Positions 27,061 to 36,425 of a stretch of 64,000 bases of DNA are shown in pieces. Positions within the stretch are counted from its first letter, which is position 1. The number at the start of each line of letters is the position of its first letter. The translations under genes and the position numbers were made by a program. The notes under the pieces are model-generated. The model saw only the letters and a list, made by a program, of their open reading frames with translations. It searched no databases and was not told the origin of the DNA. The stretch lies in contig NZ_CDCA01000045.1 of the NCBI RefSeq assembly GCF_000820185.1, forward strand, positions 62,001 through 126,000. Direction: 5' to 3'. The stretch comes from Aeromonas tecta (GTDB lineage Bacteria > Pseudomonadota > Gammaproteobacteria > Enterobacterales > Aeromonadaceae).

Positions 27061-28335
27061 CTATTGCAGCGGCAAGCCGTTGATGGTGATCGCACCCTTG
27101 TCGAGCTTCAGGTCAGCGCTGAGCTGTCCCGGCTCCGCCTTCAGGTAACCCTGGGCGGTAAACTGCGCCAGCATGGGGGCCAGCTGCGGCACGGCCTTGC
27201 CCAGCTGATCGCCGAGCTTGGTATGGAGCAGACCAGACAGCGCGTGCATGCTCTCGCTCCCCTCTTCACCCCCCATCAACTGCGCCAGCGACGTCGGTGC
27301 CAGCTTGACCTCGCCCTGCAGACTGACGGGCTCACCATTGAGCTGGGCACTGAGATCCGTCAACTGCAGCGTGGCGCCCCGTTGCAACATCTTGTCCAGC
27401 GCCTGTTGCAGTGCCGCTTCGTCTACCCGCTGGCCGCTGGCCTCCTGCAACGCCTGATAGCCTTCCAGATCCAGCCCTTTCAGCTCCAGATCCAGATTGC
27501 CCTGAGTCAGTGCCAGGTTGTCGCTCTCATTTTCCAGATTGAGGGTGGCCACCTTCATCTGATAGTGGCTGGAGAGGGTCTGGGCATCATCCCCTGCCAA
27601 CTGAGTGGTGCTGCTCAGCCCCTGCAGCGAGACCCTGATGCTCTGCGGCAGGTTCATGGAGAAGGCGGACAGGGTCGCGTTGCTGCGGGGCGAGAGCCAG
27701 ATCCCGCTGATCTCGGCCAAGTCGGCGCTACCCTTGAAGTCCGCCAGCACTATGTCCATCTTGCTCTGGGCATCATGCAAGGTGAGCCCCTGCCACTGGA
27801 AGGTCATGTGGCCATTGCCTTCCAGATCGCCGCTGTAGCTGCCGCTCAGGGGCAGGAAGCTGATTTCGTTCATCCCCTCCTTGACCTTGAAGTCGCTCAG
27901 CCAGAAGCGGGCGCTCTGGCTCTGGGTCAACAGACTGCTGGCCGATTCGAGACCAAGCTGCCACTGCTGCATGCCAAGGGCGGCGAAAACGGGAGCCAAG
28001 GTCCCCTTGCCGGTCTCGAGCAACAGCTGACTCTTGATGTAGAGCGGCAGTATGCGGTTGCTGCTGTTGAGTTCCATCTCGATGGGCTCGCTCCCCGCCA
28101 ACTGGGGATCGAAGCTCGCCAGCGCCTGCGGCGTCACCACCACCTTGAGCACACCGTCACGGGTGAACAGGTTTTCACTCGAGGGGATCCAGCTCAGCTC
28201 GACGCCGCTGCCCTGCTTCACCTTGGCGATCTCCTCGGCGAGGATCCGATCGAAGGTTTGTCCGGTATACCAGCAGGCACCCAACCCGCCCACCACCAAT
28301 GCCGCACCGACGGCCAGGGCCACTCTCTTTTTCAT
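27061..28335 (-). CDS. DUF945 family protein (YdgA-like)
   Basis: 424 aa. One N-terminal hydrophobic helix (residues 4-24) acting as signal anchor, then a long region of alternating polar/hydrophobic strands typical of DUF945 (SSNRILPLYIKSQLLLETG; LQLTDLSAQLNGEPVSLQGE; ending GAITINGLPLQ). E. coli YdgA is larger (502 aa). Function unknown; probably periplasm-facing inner-membrane protein. ATG 28335 is chosen because the signal anchor starts there and GGAGAA lies upstream. Confidence 0.75.
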   Translation of the reverse strand: MKKRVALAVGAALVVGGLGACWYTGQTFDRILAEEIAKVKQGSGVELSWIPSSENLFTRDGVLKVVVTPQALASFDPQLAGSEPIEMELNSSNRILPLYIKSQLLLETGKGTLAPVFAALGMQQWQLGLESASSLLTQSQSARFWLSDFKVKEGMNEISFLPLSGSYSGDLEGNGHMTFQWQGLTLHDAQSKMDIVLADFKGSADLAEISGIWLSPRSNATLSAFSMNLPQSIRVSLQGLSSTTQLAGDDAQTLSSHYQMKVATLNLENESDNLALTQGNLDLELKGLDLEGYQALQEASGQRVDEAALQQALDKMLQRGATLQLTDLSAQLNGEPVSLQGEVKLAPTSLAQLMGGEEGSESMHALSGLLHTKLGDQLGKAVPQLAPMLAQFTAQGYLKAEPGQLSADLKLDKGAITINGLPLQ

Positions 28336-28474
28336 CTTGATGTCATTCTCCAAAGGCTCATTGCCGCACTCTACGGGGCGGGAACCGGATGAGGCAAGCC
28401 CCATCCGGTTCAGAAGTCATTTTCTTGTGCCGTGGCGGGTGTTTGAACGGGTAGCGAGCGCTCCCCATCCCTTG

Positions 28475-29956
28475 TCATAGCAAGGGGCTGAACAGGTAGA
28501 AGATGTTCTCCAGCAGCTTCTTGTACCAGGGGCGAGCTCGCCACTGGACCAGCGACATGGGGGTCGCCTCCAGCATGTAACCTTGCACCAGCTGATTCAT
28601 CTCGGCGACAAACACCGGGTTGTCGATGAGCAGGGTCACCTCGAAGTTGAGCCAGAGGCTGCGCCTGTCGAGGTTGACCGTGCCCACCAGGGCAAAGTCG
28701 TCGTCCACCAGCACGCTCTTGGTGTGCAAGAGCCCGGCGTCATAGCGATAGATCTCGACGCCGGCCTCGAGCAACTCCTCCATAAAGGCGTTGCAGGCAT
28801 GATTGGCCATCAGGGAGTCGTTACGTGCCGGCAACACCAGCTGTACCAACACGCCGCGGGCCGCCGCCGAGGAGAGCGCCGCCGCCAGCGGATCGTCCGG
28901 CACGAAATAAGGGGTGGTCAGCACCAGGTGGTGGCGCGCCTGATAGATGGCCAGCAGCAGGCTCTGCTGGATGCAGTCGCCGCCGACGAAGGGACCTGAG
29001 GGAATGAGCTGGGCACGGTAGTTGGTCTGCGGCCAGGCTTCGGGCTCGTGCTGCAGGCTGTCGAGCAGCCGCTCGCCGGTCTCCATCTCCCAGTCCGAGA
29101 CGAAGGTGGACCACATCAGCGGCACCACGGGCCCCTGCACCCGGATCATGATGTCGACCCACTGGCCGACCCCCGCATCCTGTTTGAAGAAGCGGGGATC
29201 CACCATGTTCATGGAGCCGGTGTAACCCACCCTGTCATCGATCACCACCAGCTTGCGGTGCATGCGCAAGTCCTGGCGCTGGAACGGGATACGCCAGGCG
29301 CCGACCGGCAGCACTTCCACCAGCTTGACCCCGGCCTTGCGCAGCCGCTTGGGCCAGGCCGAGCGGAAAAAGGCCTTGCTGCCGATGGAGTCGAGCAGCA
29401 CACGACAATCCACGCCGCGCTGCGCCACCTCGATCAGGGCCTCGCCCACCGCATCCGCATCCCCGCCGGGGTGCCAGATGTAGAACTCCAGATAGCAGGA
29501 TTGGGAGGATTGGCGGATATCGCGCACTATCTCCTGCAAGATGGTTTCCGGCTTGTGCAGCAGCGTCATCCGGTTGCCGGAGAGCATGGGCATGGCCAGT
29601 CGCCCCTGAATGAGATCATGCAGCGGCCGCGCCTTGCTGCCCACCTCGCAGCAGTGCTGGGGGAAGAGACGGGTCAACTGGCGGATCCAGATGGCGTAAG
29701 GGCGATACATGGCCTGAGCCCGCTCGGCCCGCTTGCGGCCTAGCCTGATCTCGCCAAACAACACGTAGAAGCCGACCCCGGCAAAGGGAATGGCATAGAT
29801 GAGTGCCAGCCAGGCCAGCGACACCCCGATGGGACGCCGCTTCATCACCACCCGCAGCGACACCCCCGCCACTATCACGGTGTGGAAGAAGAGCAACAAC
29901 CAACCGAGGAAGCGGGTAAACAACAACTGGAGATCGTATTCCAAACCGTCGAGCAA
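28475..29956 (-). CDS. clsA: Cardiolipin synthase A
   Basis: 493 aa from a TTG start at 29956, placed there by GAGGA 7 bases upstream and by alignment with E. coli ClsA; the frame runs further but would overlap the divergent gene at 30053. Two N-terminal membrane segments (about 8-30 and 40-60), then two phospholipase D domains with HKD motifs: His233 in MHRKLVVID and His411 in LLHTKSVLVDD. The C-terminal LFYFFSPLL-like end of ClsA is conserved as NIFYLFSPLL. Condenses two phosphatidylglycerols into cardiolipin and glycerol in the inner membrane. Confidence 0.93.
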   Translation of the reverse strand: MLDGLEYDLQLLFTRFLGWLLLFFHTVIVAGVSLRVVMKRRPIGVSLAWLALIYAIPFAGVGFYVLFGEIRLGRKRAERAQAMYRPYAIWIRQLTRLFPQHCCEVGSKARPLHDLIQGRLAMPMLSGNRMTLLHKPETILQEIVRDIRQSSQSCYLEFYIWHPGGDADAVGEALIEVAQRGVDCRVLLDSIGSKAFFRSAWPKRLRKAGVKLVEVLPVGAWRIPFQRQDLRMHRKLVVIDDRVGYTGSMNMVDPRFFKQDAGVGQWVDIMIRVQGPVVPLMWSTFVSDWEMETGERLLDSLQHEPEAWPQTNYRAQLIPSGPFVGGDCIQQSLLLAIYQARHHLVLTTPYFVPDDPLAAALSSAAARGVLVQLVLPARNDSLMANHACNAFMEELLEAGVEIYRYDAGLLHTKSVLVDDDFALVGTVNLDRRSLWLNFEVTLLIDNPVFVAEMNQLVQGYMLEATPMSLVQWRARPWYKKLLENIFYLFSPLL

Positions 29957-30052
29957 GGCGATTCCTCGGTGCAATGAACGAATGACGCGGGCAGATCCCG
30001 ATGGATCGGGATGGTATGCTGTAGCACAAACCCATTCTATCAGGTCGTTAGC

Positions 30053-30595
30053 ATGATCCTGCAATCTGTGCTGCTGAGTCTGGCCATGTTAGGCCAAGGC
30101 TCATATGACATCAATGAGCAGCAGATAAACCAATATCTGCAATCCCAGGTACAAGTCGATAAACAGCTGGAATTGCCCGGCATCATCAAGGCTCATATCC
30201 AGCTCGAGCAGAGCGATGTGCAGATAGGTCGCCAGGCGCCGGACACGGCTCGGGTATTTGGCAAGGGCAAGCTGAAGATAGCGCTGCCGGACAACACCCA
30301 GTACGACGCGCTGCTGAACATGACCTACGAGGCCAGGCCCCGCTACGACAAGGCTCAGAGCGCCCTGTTTCTCGATAACATGAAGCTGATTGACTACAAG
30401 CTGGAGCCGGCCGCGGCCGAGCAGAAGTTTGGTTTCATGCTCAAGATGTTGCTGCAGAGCATGGAGAAGCGGCTGGAGACCCAACCCGTCTACAAGCTGG
30501 ATGACAAGGATCCCAACCAGGCTTGGCTCAAGGAGAACCTGCTGGGACTGGAGCTGTCACCTGGCAAGATCCACCTGCTGACCAAGCCCCAGTGA
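30053..30595 (+). CDS. DUF1439 (YceB-like) exported protein
   Basis: 180 aa. Short N-terminal hydrophobic segment (MILQSVLLSLAML), then the DUF1439 layout: YDINEQQINQYLQ, a beta-rich centre (KGKLKIALPDNTQYDALLNM) and LGLELSPGKIHLLT near the end. Unlike E. coli YceB it lacks a lipobox Cys, so it is probably soluble periplasmic or anchored by its signal. Function unknown. Divergent from clsA, with only 96 bases between starts; ATG 30053 is chosen over an in-frame GTG at 30011. Confidence 0.72.
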   Translation: MILQSVLLSLAMLGQGSYDINEQQINQYLQSQVQVDKQLELPGIIKAHIQLEQSDVQIGRQAPDTARVFGKGKLKIALPDNTQYDALLNMTYEARPRYDKAQSALFLDNMKLIDYKLEPAAAEQKFGFMLKMLLQSMEKRLETQPVYKLDDKDPNQAWLKENLLGLELSPGKIHLLTKPQ

Positions 30596-30599
30596 ACGC

Positions 30600-31040
30600 T
30601 TAGCTGTAAGCCGAGGCGTCGACCTGGCGCACCAGCAGCTCGATCTGGTAACCCTGTTCGCGCTGCTGGTCATAGAGGGTATGCAGTGGCCCATCCAGCT
30701 CATGCAGAGGAAGATGGGCAAAACCCGCCTTGAGGTAGAAGGGTCTCTCGAATGGCAAGGCGTGGCAGATCACCGGCTTGTCCAGCAGATCGTGACAGGC
30801 CCGCTGCAACAGGCGCGAACCCAGCCCCAGAGACTGGTAGTGGGGCAACAACCTAAAACCGCACAGGTGGTAATAATCCTGCTCGTCGCGCAGACGCACA
30901 GCGCCCACCAGCCAGTGTGCGTCGCGCACCACGAAGATACGCTCGGCCAAATCCGGCACATAGTGGGAGAATGTCGTCTCGTAATAATCCCTGATCAGGG
31001 AGAGATCCGCATCGCAGTACTCTTCGAACGTGAACTCCAT
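30600..31040 (-). CDS. GNAT family N-acetyltransferase
   Basis: 146 aa. GNAT fold with the acetyl-CoA loop in LLPHYQSLGLGSRLLQRACH (Q/R-x-x-G-x-G/A pattern) and a C-terminal FYLKAGFAHL block. Start at ATG 31040 matches the fold; the frame extends further upstream without a good ribosome site. Substrate unknown. Converges with the DUF1439 gene, 4 bases between stops. Confidence 0.8.
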   Translation of the reverse strand: MEFTFEEYCDADLSLIRDYYETTFSHYVPDLAERIFVVRDAHWLVGAVRLRDEQDYYHLCGFRLLPHYQSLGLGSRLLQRACHDLLDKPVICHALPFERPFYLKAGFAHLPLHELDGPLHTLYDQQREQGYQIELLVRQVDASAYS

Positions 31041-31516
31041 TGTCCGCCTGTTTATCACACCCATTTGACCCTTGGCCGCAGCGGCCTCTCCTTCCATTTT
31101 TTGTCCGTGCCGGGCTAACAGATCAGACCAGCTTGGACACAGGCAAGATAGCACGCCTGCACACCACAAAAAATGCCGACATTGGCCTCATCCTCTTTCG
31201 ATCCCATGGTGCACGGGGTTGGATTTCCGGTGCATTGCCGATCGCGGGTGTCAGCGTGATGCTTGCTGAACCATCCTACTCGCTTTACGGCTCCATGCCA
31301 TAGGCATGCCCACAAGATGCTGATTTAAAATAAGAACCTGACAATGTAAAGATTCATTAACAATATTTTGGCGATACTAGAATCAACAAAAAGCCCCATT
31401 CGAGTAGCAATTTAAACCACGCCTCCTATGGTGAAACCTTGGCATAGCCCAGTGCTGTCGTTGCCTGAGTGGGACACCCCCATCCGCTACTTCACCTCGT
31501 GCCAAGGAGCATATCC
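31041..31516. other. 476-base intergenic region before the LasA-like gene
   Basis: Divergent upstream region of the acetyltransferase and the secreted protease. The right half (31320-31400) is AT-rich and likely holds the protease promoter, but no consensus boxes with proper spacing were found. AAGGAG at 31504-31509 is the protease ribosome site. No convincing gene. Confidence 0.4.
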
Positions 31517-32680
31517 ATGTTTAAAACGACAGACTCCCTGCTGATACTGACCTTGCTGCCCGCCATCGGCTGGACTGGCGACCTCCACACCCCGAGTCTC
31601 CCCTATCACTTCAGCAAGCAGCAGCTCACAGCGGGCTCTCTTCAGGACTTGCCACTGGACGAGGCTCACTTCGTGTTTGGCGAGGCCGCCATGGCGTTCG
31701 ATCTGCACGACTTTCTGTTGCAACAGGCGCCTCATCTGCTGCCCAAGGAGGAAGTCATCCTCCATTGGAGCGGCATCACCAGCCTCAATCCCCAGCTGCT
31801 GCTGGCGCTGATGGAGGCCGATAGCCAGCTCATCTCGGCACCGTCAAAACAGGCCATGGCGGCGCCCTTCGCCCGGCGGGTCAAGGCGCGAGGGTTCGAT
31901 CAGCAGTTGGAGCTGATGGCTCGCCAACTGTCGGATCGCTTCTATCAGGCCAAGGCCCAACTGCAACAAGGCAAACATGTCACCCCGCCGCGCCTGCCGG
32001 CCGACGCTCATCGTCTCGCCCTCGCCAGCCAGCTCGGTGAGCAGGATCAGCAACGGCTGACCGAGCAGTGGCGAACCCTGTTTGGGACCGAGGCCCTCAC
32101 CCGCGCCAGAACTGCTGCCGCAGCCCCCTCCCCCCGGCTGGCCACCGGCCAGTTCCAGCTGCCCTGGCGGCAGGGCTACAGCTGGAAGGTCAACGGTGCC
32201 CACTCCCACAGCGGCTCCGGCTACCCCTACTCCTCCATCGATGTCTCCTACGACTGGCCGGGCTGGGGCGGCGCCACCTACACGGTCACCGCCGCCAACA
32301 GCGGCACCGTCACCGTCTTCTCCCGCTGCCAGCTCAGGATCACCGCCCCCAACGGCTGGGCCACCAACTACTACCACATGAGCGGCATCTCGGTGCGCAG
32401 CGGCGACTACGTGACGGCGGACAGCCCCATCGGCAGCTATGCCAGCAACCGCAACGACGCCCTGTGCGAGGGGGGATCCTCCACCGGCCCGCACCTGCAC
32501 TTCTCCCTGCTACGCAACGGCGTCTATCAATCCCTGCAAGGGCAGCGCCTGAGCAGTTACGGGATCAACGTGGGCACCAGCAACTACGACGACAACTGCA
32601 ACCGTTTCTGGCTGCAAAACAGCCGCAACAACCAGCGGGTCTGCGCCTGGCAGCCGGTCTACAACCATGGCCTCGACTAG
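31517..32680 (+). CDS. LasA-like M23 metallopeptidase (staphylolysin type), secreted
   Basis: 387 aa. Signal-like N-terminus (1-20), a propeptide (about 22-210) and a C-terminal peptidase M23 domain whose motifs match Pseudomonas LasA: HSHSGSGYPYSSIDVSYDW (zinc His and Asp), NYYHMSGISV and STGPHLHFSLLRNG (catalytic and zinc His). Four cysteines in the mature part could form two disulphides. LasA-type enzymes cut Gly-Gly bonds in elastin and staphylococcal pentaglycine bridges. Exported probably by Sec then type II secretion. Upstream of an exported alpha-amylase on the same strand. Confidence 0.85.
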   Translation: MFKTTDSLLILTLLPAIGWTGDLHTPSLPYHFSKQQLTAGSLQDLPLDEAHFVFGEAAMAFDLHDFLLQQAPHLLPKEEVILHWSGITSLNPQLLLALMEADSQLISAPSKQAMAAPFARRVKARGFDQQLELMARQLSDRFYQAKAQLQQGKHVTPPRLPADAHRLALASQLGEQDQQRLTEQWRTLFGTEALTRARTAAAAPSPRLATGQFQLPWRQGYSWKVNGAHSHSGSGYPYSSIDVSYDWPGWGGATYTVTAANSGTVTVFSRCQLRITAPNGWATNYYHMSGISVRSGDYVTADSPIGSYASNRNDALCEGGSSTGPHLHFSLLRNGVYQSLQGQRLSSYGINVGTSNYDDNCNRFWLQNSRNNQRVCAWQPVYNHGLD

Positions 32681-32821
32681 CCATCCAATAACAGAAAAGA
32701 CAGTAACGACAAGGGCTGGGTGGTTTTATGCAAGCCGTCACAACTGTGCATAACCCAGCTTGAGGATGCTCACAAAAGCGCCGCGCCGTGATTGCCGCCA
32801 GCGGAGGCCGATGTGAGGCTC

Positions 32822-32843
32822 TGGGTGCCCATTCGGGCACCCA
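32822..32843 (+). promoter_or_regulatory. Hairpin immediately upstream of amylase ribosome site
   Basis: TGGGTGCCC (32822-32830), ATTC loop, GGGCACCCA (32835-32843): a perfect 9-bp stem ending 3 bases before the AAGG of the amylase ribosome site. No T-run follows, so it is more likely a 5' leader structure than a terminator. Confidence 0.5.
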
Positions 32844-32860
32844 AACAAGGACAGACAATA

Positions 32861-34258
32861 ATGAAAAACACAGCGGGAATACTGGCGTTCGCAGGCATGC
32901 TGATCGCCCCACTGGCGCACGCCGACGTCATACTGCACGCCTTCAACTGGAAATACAGCGAGGTCACCGCCAAGGCCGATCTCATCAAGGGGGCGGGCTA
33001 CAAGCAGGTGCTCATCTCGCCGCCCCTCAAGTCTTCGGGCAACGAGTGGTGGGCCCGTTATCAGCCCCAGGATCTGCGACTCGTCGACAGTCCTCTTGGC
33101 AACAAGCAGGATCTCGAGCAGCTGATCGCCGCCATGCAGGCCCGCGGCATCGCCGTCTATGCGGATGTGGTGCTCAACCACATGGCCAACGAGAGCTGGA
33201 AGCGCAACGACCTCAACTATCCCGGCACTGAACTGCTAGGGCAATACGCTACCAACCCTGATTACTACGGCAGACAACGATTGTTTGGCGACCTGGGGCA
33301 GAATTTACTGTCGCCCTCCGACTTTCACCCAGAGGGTTGTATCACCGATTGGAGCGATCCCGGCCATGTCCAGTACTGGCGCCTGTGTGGCGGAGCCGGC
33401 GACAAGGGGCTGCCGGATCTCGACCCCAACAACTGGGTAGTGAGCCAGCAGCAGGCCTATCTCAAGGCGCTCAAGGGGATGGGGATCAAGGGCTTTCGGG
33501 TCGATGCGGTCAAGCACATGAGCGATTACCAGATCAACGCGGTGTTCACCCCCGAGATCAAACAGGGCATGCACGTGTTTGGCGAGGTGATCACCTCCGG
33601 GGGCGCCGGCAGCACGGATTACGAGCGCTTCCTCAAGCCCTATCTCGACAACAGCGGCCAGGGCGCCTATGACTTCCCGCTGTTCGCCTCCCTGCGCGGG
33701 GCGCTCGGCTATGGCGGCAGCATGAACCAGCTGGCGGATCCCGGCGCCTACGGGCAGGCCCTGCCGGGCAACCGGGCGGTCACCTTCGCCATCACCCACG
33801 ACATCCCCACCAACGACGGTTTCCGCTACCAGATCCTGAGCCAGACCGACGAGAAGCTGGCCTATGCCTATCTGCTCGGCCGCGATGGCGGCTCGCCCTT
33901 GGTCTATTCGGATCACGGCGAGACCCAGGACAAGGATGGCCTGCGCTGGCAGGACTACTACCTGCGAAGCGATCTCAAGGGGATGATCCTCTTCCATAAT
34001 ACCGTGCAGGGTCAGCCCATGCAGCTCGTCGGCAGCGGCGACTGCTTCGTGCTGTTCAAGCGCGGCAAGCAGGGGCTGGTCGGCGTCAACAAGTGTGATT
34101 ACGAGCAGGAGTACTGGCTCGACACCGCCAAGTTCGAGCTGAACTGGTATCGCAACTACAAGGATGTGCTGGATCAAAGCGCCGTCATCAATGTGCAGAG
34201 TCAGTGGGTACGGGTCGCCCTGCCGGCGCGCAGCGCCCGTCTCTGGCTGCTGGAATAA
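32861..34258 (+). CDS. amyA: Alpha-amylase, exported (GH13)
   Basis: 465 aa. Signal peptide (1-21, ending in AHA). GH13 TIM-barrel with the four conserved regions: DVVLNHMA, GFRVDAVKHM with nucleophile Asp215, VFGEVI with acid/base Glu242, and ITHDIPTND with Asp314. Hydrolyses internal alpha-1,4 bonds of starch and glycogen; length and layout fit the secreted Aeromonas amylases. Start ATG 32861 follows AAGG and a leader hairpin. Same strand as the LasA-like protease, 180 bases after it, and followed by a lytic transglycosylase gene. Confidence 0.93.
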   Translation: MKNTAGILAFAGMLIAPLAHADVILHAFNWKYSEVTAKADLIKGAGYKQVLISPPLKSSGNEWWARYQPQDLRLVDSPLGNKQDLEQLIAAMQARGIAVYADVVLNHMANESWKRNDLNYPGTELLGQYATNPDYYGRQRLFGDLGQNLLSPSDFHPEGCITDWSDPGHVQYWRLCGGAGDKGLPDLDPNNWVVSQQQAYLKALKGMGIKGFRVDAVKHMSDYQINAVFTPEIKQGMHVFGEVITSGGAGSTDYERFLKPYLDNSGQGAYDFPLFASLRGALGYGGSMNQLADPGAYGQALPGNRAVTFAITHDIPTNDGFRYQILSQTDEKLAYAYLLGRDGGSPLVYSDHGETQDKDGLRWQDYYLRSDLKGMILFHNTVQGQPMQLVGSGDCFVLFKRGKQGLVGVNKCDYEQEYWLDTAKFELNWYRNYKDVLDQSAVINVQSQWVRVALPARSARLWLLE

Positions 34259-34398
34259 ACAGGCAAGCGCCTTGCTCAAGGCCGCCACTGCGCGGCCTCC
34301 TTTTTTGGCTTTTCTGCTGGCGCGCCACACGGCGCGCTTGTTCTGCCTCGCCCCTGATGCTTTACTCAACGGGCGTCCAAGGCTTAAGGAGCAAGCCG

Positions 34399-35166
34399 TT
34401 GAAAGCATGGATCTTGCTGGGAGCCATTCCCCTGATTTCCCTCTCTGTCTGGGGCCAGATGCCATCACCGGCCGAGGTGGTGATCCTGACGACAGAGACG
34501 CCCCCCACCATCACGGTCAAACCCGTGGCGATAACGAAACCAGAACCCGCCACCGTATCGGCCACGGATCCCGAGCCTGAGCTGGCCAAGGCATCGGCGC
34601 CGCGCCAGATCCAGGTCTACAAATCGGTACAGAAGAACGGGGTCGTCCGCTACTCCGACATCATGCCGGATCAGGGCCACTATGAGCTCTTGCTGTTCAA
34701 CGACTGCTACGCCTGCAATCCCGATTCCAAGGTCAACTGGCGCACCACTGGCCTCTTCCTCTACGACTACGCCAGCACCATCAAGGCGGCGGCCAAGACC
34801 TACAGCGTCGATCCCGCCCTCATCCGCGCGCTTATCCACGCCGAATCCGCCTTCAACCCGCTGGCCGTCTCCCGCAAGGGCGCCATGGGGCTGACCCAGC
34901 TGATGCCAGCCACCGCCCGTGAACTGGGAGTGGGCAACGCCCTGCTGGCGGAGCAGAACATCTTCGGCGGGGTGAAGTACCTGGCGGGCTTGCTCAAGCA
35001 GTATGACGGCAACATCTCTTTGGCCACCGCCGCCTACAACGCCGGGGCCGGTGCGGTGCAGAAACACGGCGGCATCCCGCCCTATGCGGAGACTCGCGCC
35101 TATGTGGAACGAGTCAAACTGCTGCACCAGCGCTACCGGGATATGCTGAGCGCCCGGGGCCTGTAA
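34399..35166 (+). CDS. Lytic transglycosylase (SLT family)
   Basis: 255 aa from a TTG start preceded by AAGGA; an in-frame ATG at 34354 is the alternative but has no ribosome site. N-terminal signal/anchor (WILLGAIPLISLSVWG), a Pro/Thr-rich linker (about 30-65), a DUF4124-like segment (IQVYKSVQKNGVVRYSD), then the SLT goose-lysozyme domain (about 128-250) with catalytic Glu149 in IHAESAFNPLAVS, GAMGLTQLMPATA and TAAYNAGAGAV. Cleaves peptidoglycan glycan strands. The 3' end is echoed twice downstream in decayed form. Confidence 0.88.
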   Translation: MKAWILLGAIPLISLSVWGQMPSPAEVVILTTETPPTITVKPVAITKPEPATVSATDPEPELAKASAPRQIQVYKSVQKNGVVRYSDIMPDQGHYELLLFNDCYACNPDSKVNWRTTGLFLYDYASTIKAAAKTYSVDPALIRALIHAESAFNPLAVSRKGAMGLTQLMPATARELGVGNALLAEQNIFGGVKYLAGLLKQYDGNISLATAAYNAGAGAVQKHGGIPPYAETRAYVERVKLLHQRYRDMLSARGL

Positions 35167-35389
35167 AGCATCAACATTCCCCGCTATCCCCGATACCGAG
35201 ACCCGCCCCCCATATGGTGGAGCGGGTACAGCTGCTACACCGGCGCCACAAGGCGCTGCTAAGCGCCCGGGGCCTGTAAAGCCCACATTATCCCGCCCTA
35301 TGCCGAGACCCGCCCCCATATGGTTCGGATTCCACTGCCACACCGGCACCACAAGAAGCGGCCGAGCACACGGAGCTTGTAAAACTCAC
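35062..35389 (+). repeat. Tandem decayed copies of the transglycosylase 3' end
   Basis: The last about 105 bases of the gene recur twice after its stop. The stop codons lie at 35164-35166, 35277-35279 and 35380-35382, so the periods are 113 and 103 bases. Copy 2 would encode MVERVQLLHRRHKALLSARGL, copy 3 PPYAETRPHMVRIPLPHRHH and a RSL ending, against YVERVKLLHQRYRDMLSARGL of the real gene. CGGGGCCTGTAAAGC is identical in the gene and copy 2. Neither copy has upstream coding sequence or a ribosome site. Confidence 0.85.
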
Positions 35390-35401
35390 GGCCCCATAAA
35401 A

Positions 35402-35426
35402 CAAAAAACACGCCCGAAGGCGTGTT
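35402..35426 (-). terminator. Terminator of aqpZ
   Basis: Minus strand AACACGCC-TTCG-GGCGTGTT followed by TTTTGT; UUCG tetraloop. 24 bases after the aqpZ stop. Confidence 0.85.
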
Positions 35427-35449
35427 CTAGAGCAGCATGTTGCGCGAGC

Positions 35450-36139
35450 TTATTTCTGCTCGGTCGCCACCAGGCGATAGGCCAGGGCACCCAGGATGCC
35501 GCCGACGATGGGGGCAACCCAGAACAGCCACAGCTGGCTGACGGCCCAGTCACCCACAAACAGCGCCACACCTGTGCTGCGCGCCGGGTTGACCGAGGTG
35601 TTGGTCACCGGAATGCTGATGAGGTGGATCAGGGTCAGACACAGACCGATGGCGATCGGTGCGAAACCGGCCGGCGCGCGGCTGTCGGTGGCGCCCATGA
35701 TCACGAACAGGAAGAAGCCCGTCATCACCACTTCACACACCAGGGCCGCCAGCAGGCTGTAACCACCCGGTGAATGCTCGCCATAGCCGTTGGAGGCAAA
35801 GCCGGCAGTCACATCGAAGCCGGCCTGACCGCTGGCGATCACATAGAGCACGGCACCCGCCGCTATCCCGCCCAGCACCTGAGCCACTATGTAAGGCAGC
35901 ACGCCAGAGGCAGGGAAACGACCACCGGCCCACAGGCCAACGGTCACGGCCGGGTTCAGGTGGCAACCTGAGATGTGGCCGATGGCGAAGGCCATGGTCA
36001 ACACGGTCAGACCAAACGCCAGGGAAACCCCGAGCAGACCTATTCCTACATTGGGGAATGCCGCCGCCAGCACCGCACTGCCACAACCCCCCAGCACCAG
36101 CCAGAAGGTGCCCATAAACTCAGCTGCATATGGTTTCAC
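35450..36139 (-). CDS. aqpZ: Aquaporin Z
   Basis: 229 aa, six membrane segments and both aquaporin boxes: [10 protein letters not shown] (Asn62) and SVNPARSTG near residue 185. The N-terminus [19 protein letters not shown] is the AqpZ signature. Arg after the second NPA and the ar/R-type residues favour a water channel over a glycerol facilitator. GTG start at 36139 with GGGAG upstream. Single gene. Confidence 0.95.
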   Translation of the reverse strand: MKPYAAEFMGTFWLVLGGCGSAVLAAAFPNVGIGLLGVSLAFGLTVLTMAFAIGHISGCHLNPAVTVGLWAGGRFPASGVLPYIVAQVLGGIAAGAVLYVIASGQAGFDVTAGFASNGYGEHSPGGYSLLAALVCEVVMTGFFLFVIMGATDSRAPAGFAPIAIGLCLTLIHLISIPVTNTSVNPARSTGVALFVGDWAVSQLWLFWVAPIVGGILGALAYRLVATEQK

Positions 36140-36425
36140 GCTAATAATCTCCCATGATGATGAAATATGAGCCGGGGCTCATGCGGACACTGTCATTAAA
36201 CAGGCGCCACATTATGGGAGTGTGAATCAAGAAGATGAAGTGAGCCCATTTTGTCTATGAAATGTGACTAACATCACAAGTTATTGATTAATTAAGAGGA
36301 TTGTCATTATCACGCGCGATATATCGCACTGGTCCGACCGGAGCCTGCGACAGGCTACGGCAACAGTGCTGATTTAATCAACAGCGGCGAAACGTTTTGC
36401 CGGACCGGATGGACCGTGCCGGCGC

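Noticed and set aside
29957-30064. Upstream extension of cardiolipin synthase to ATG 30064
   Set aside because: It would overlap the divergent DUF1439 gene and adds residues absent from ClsA; the TTG at 29956 has a ribosome site.
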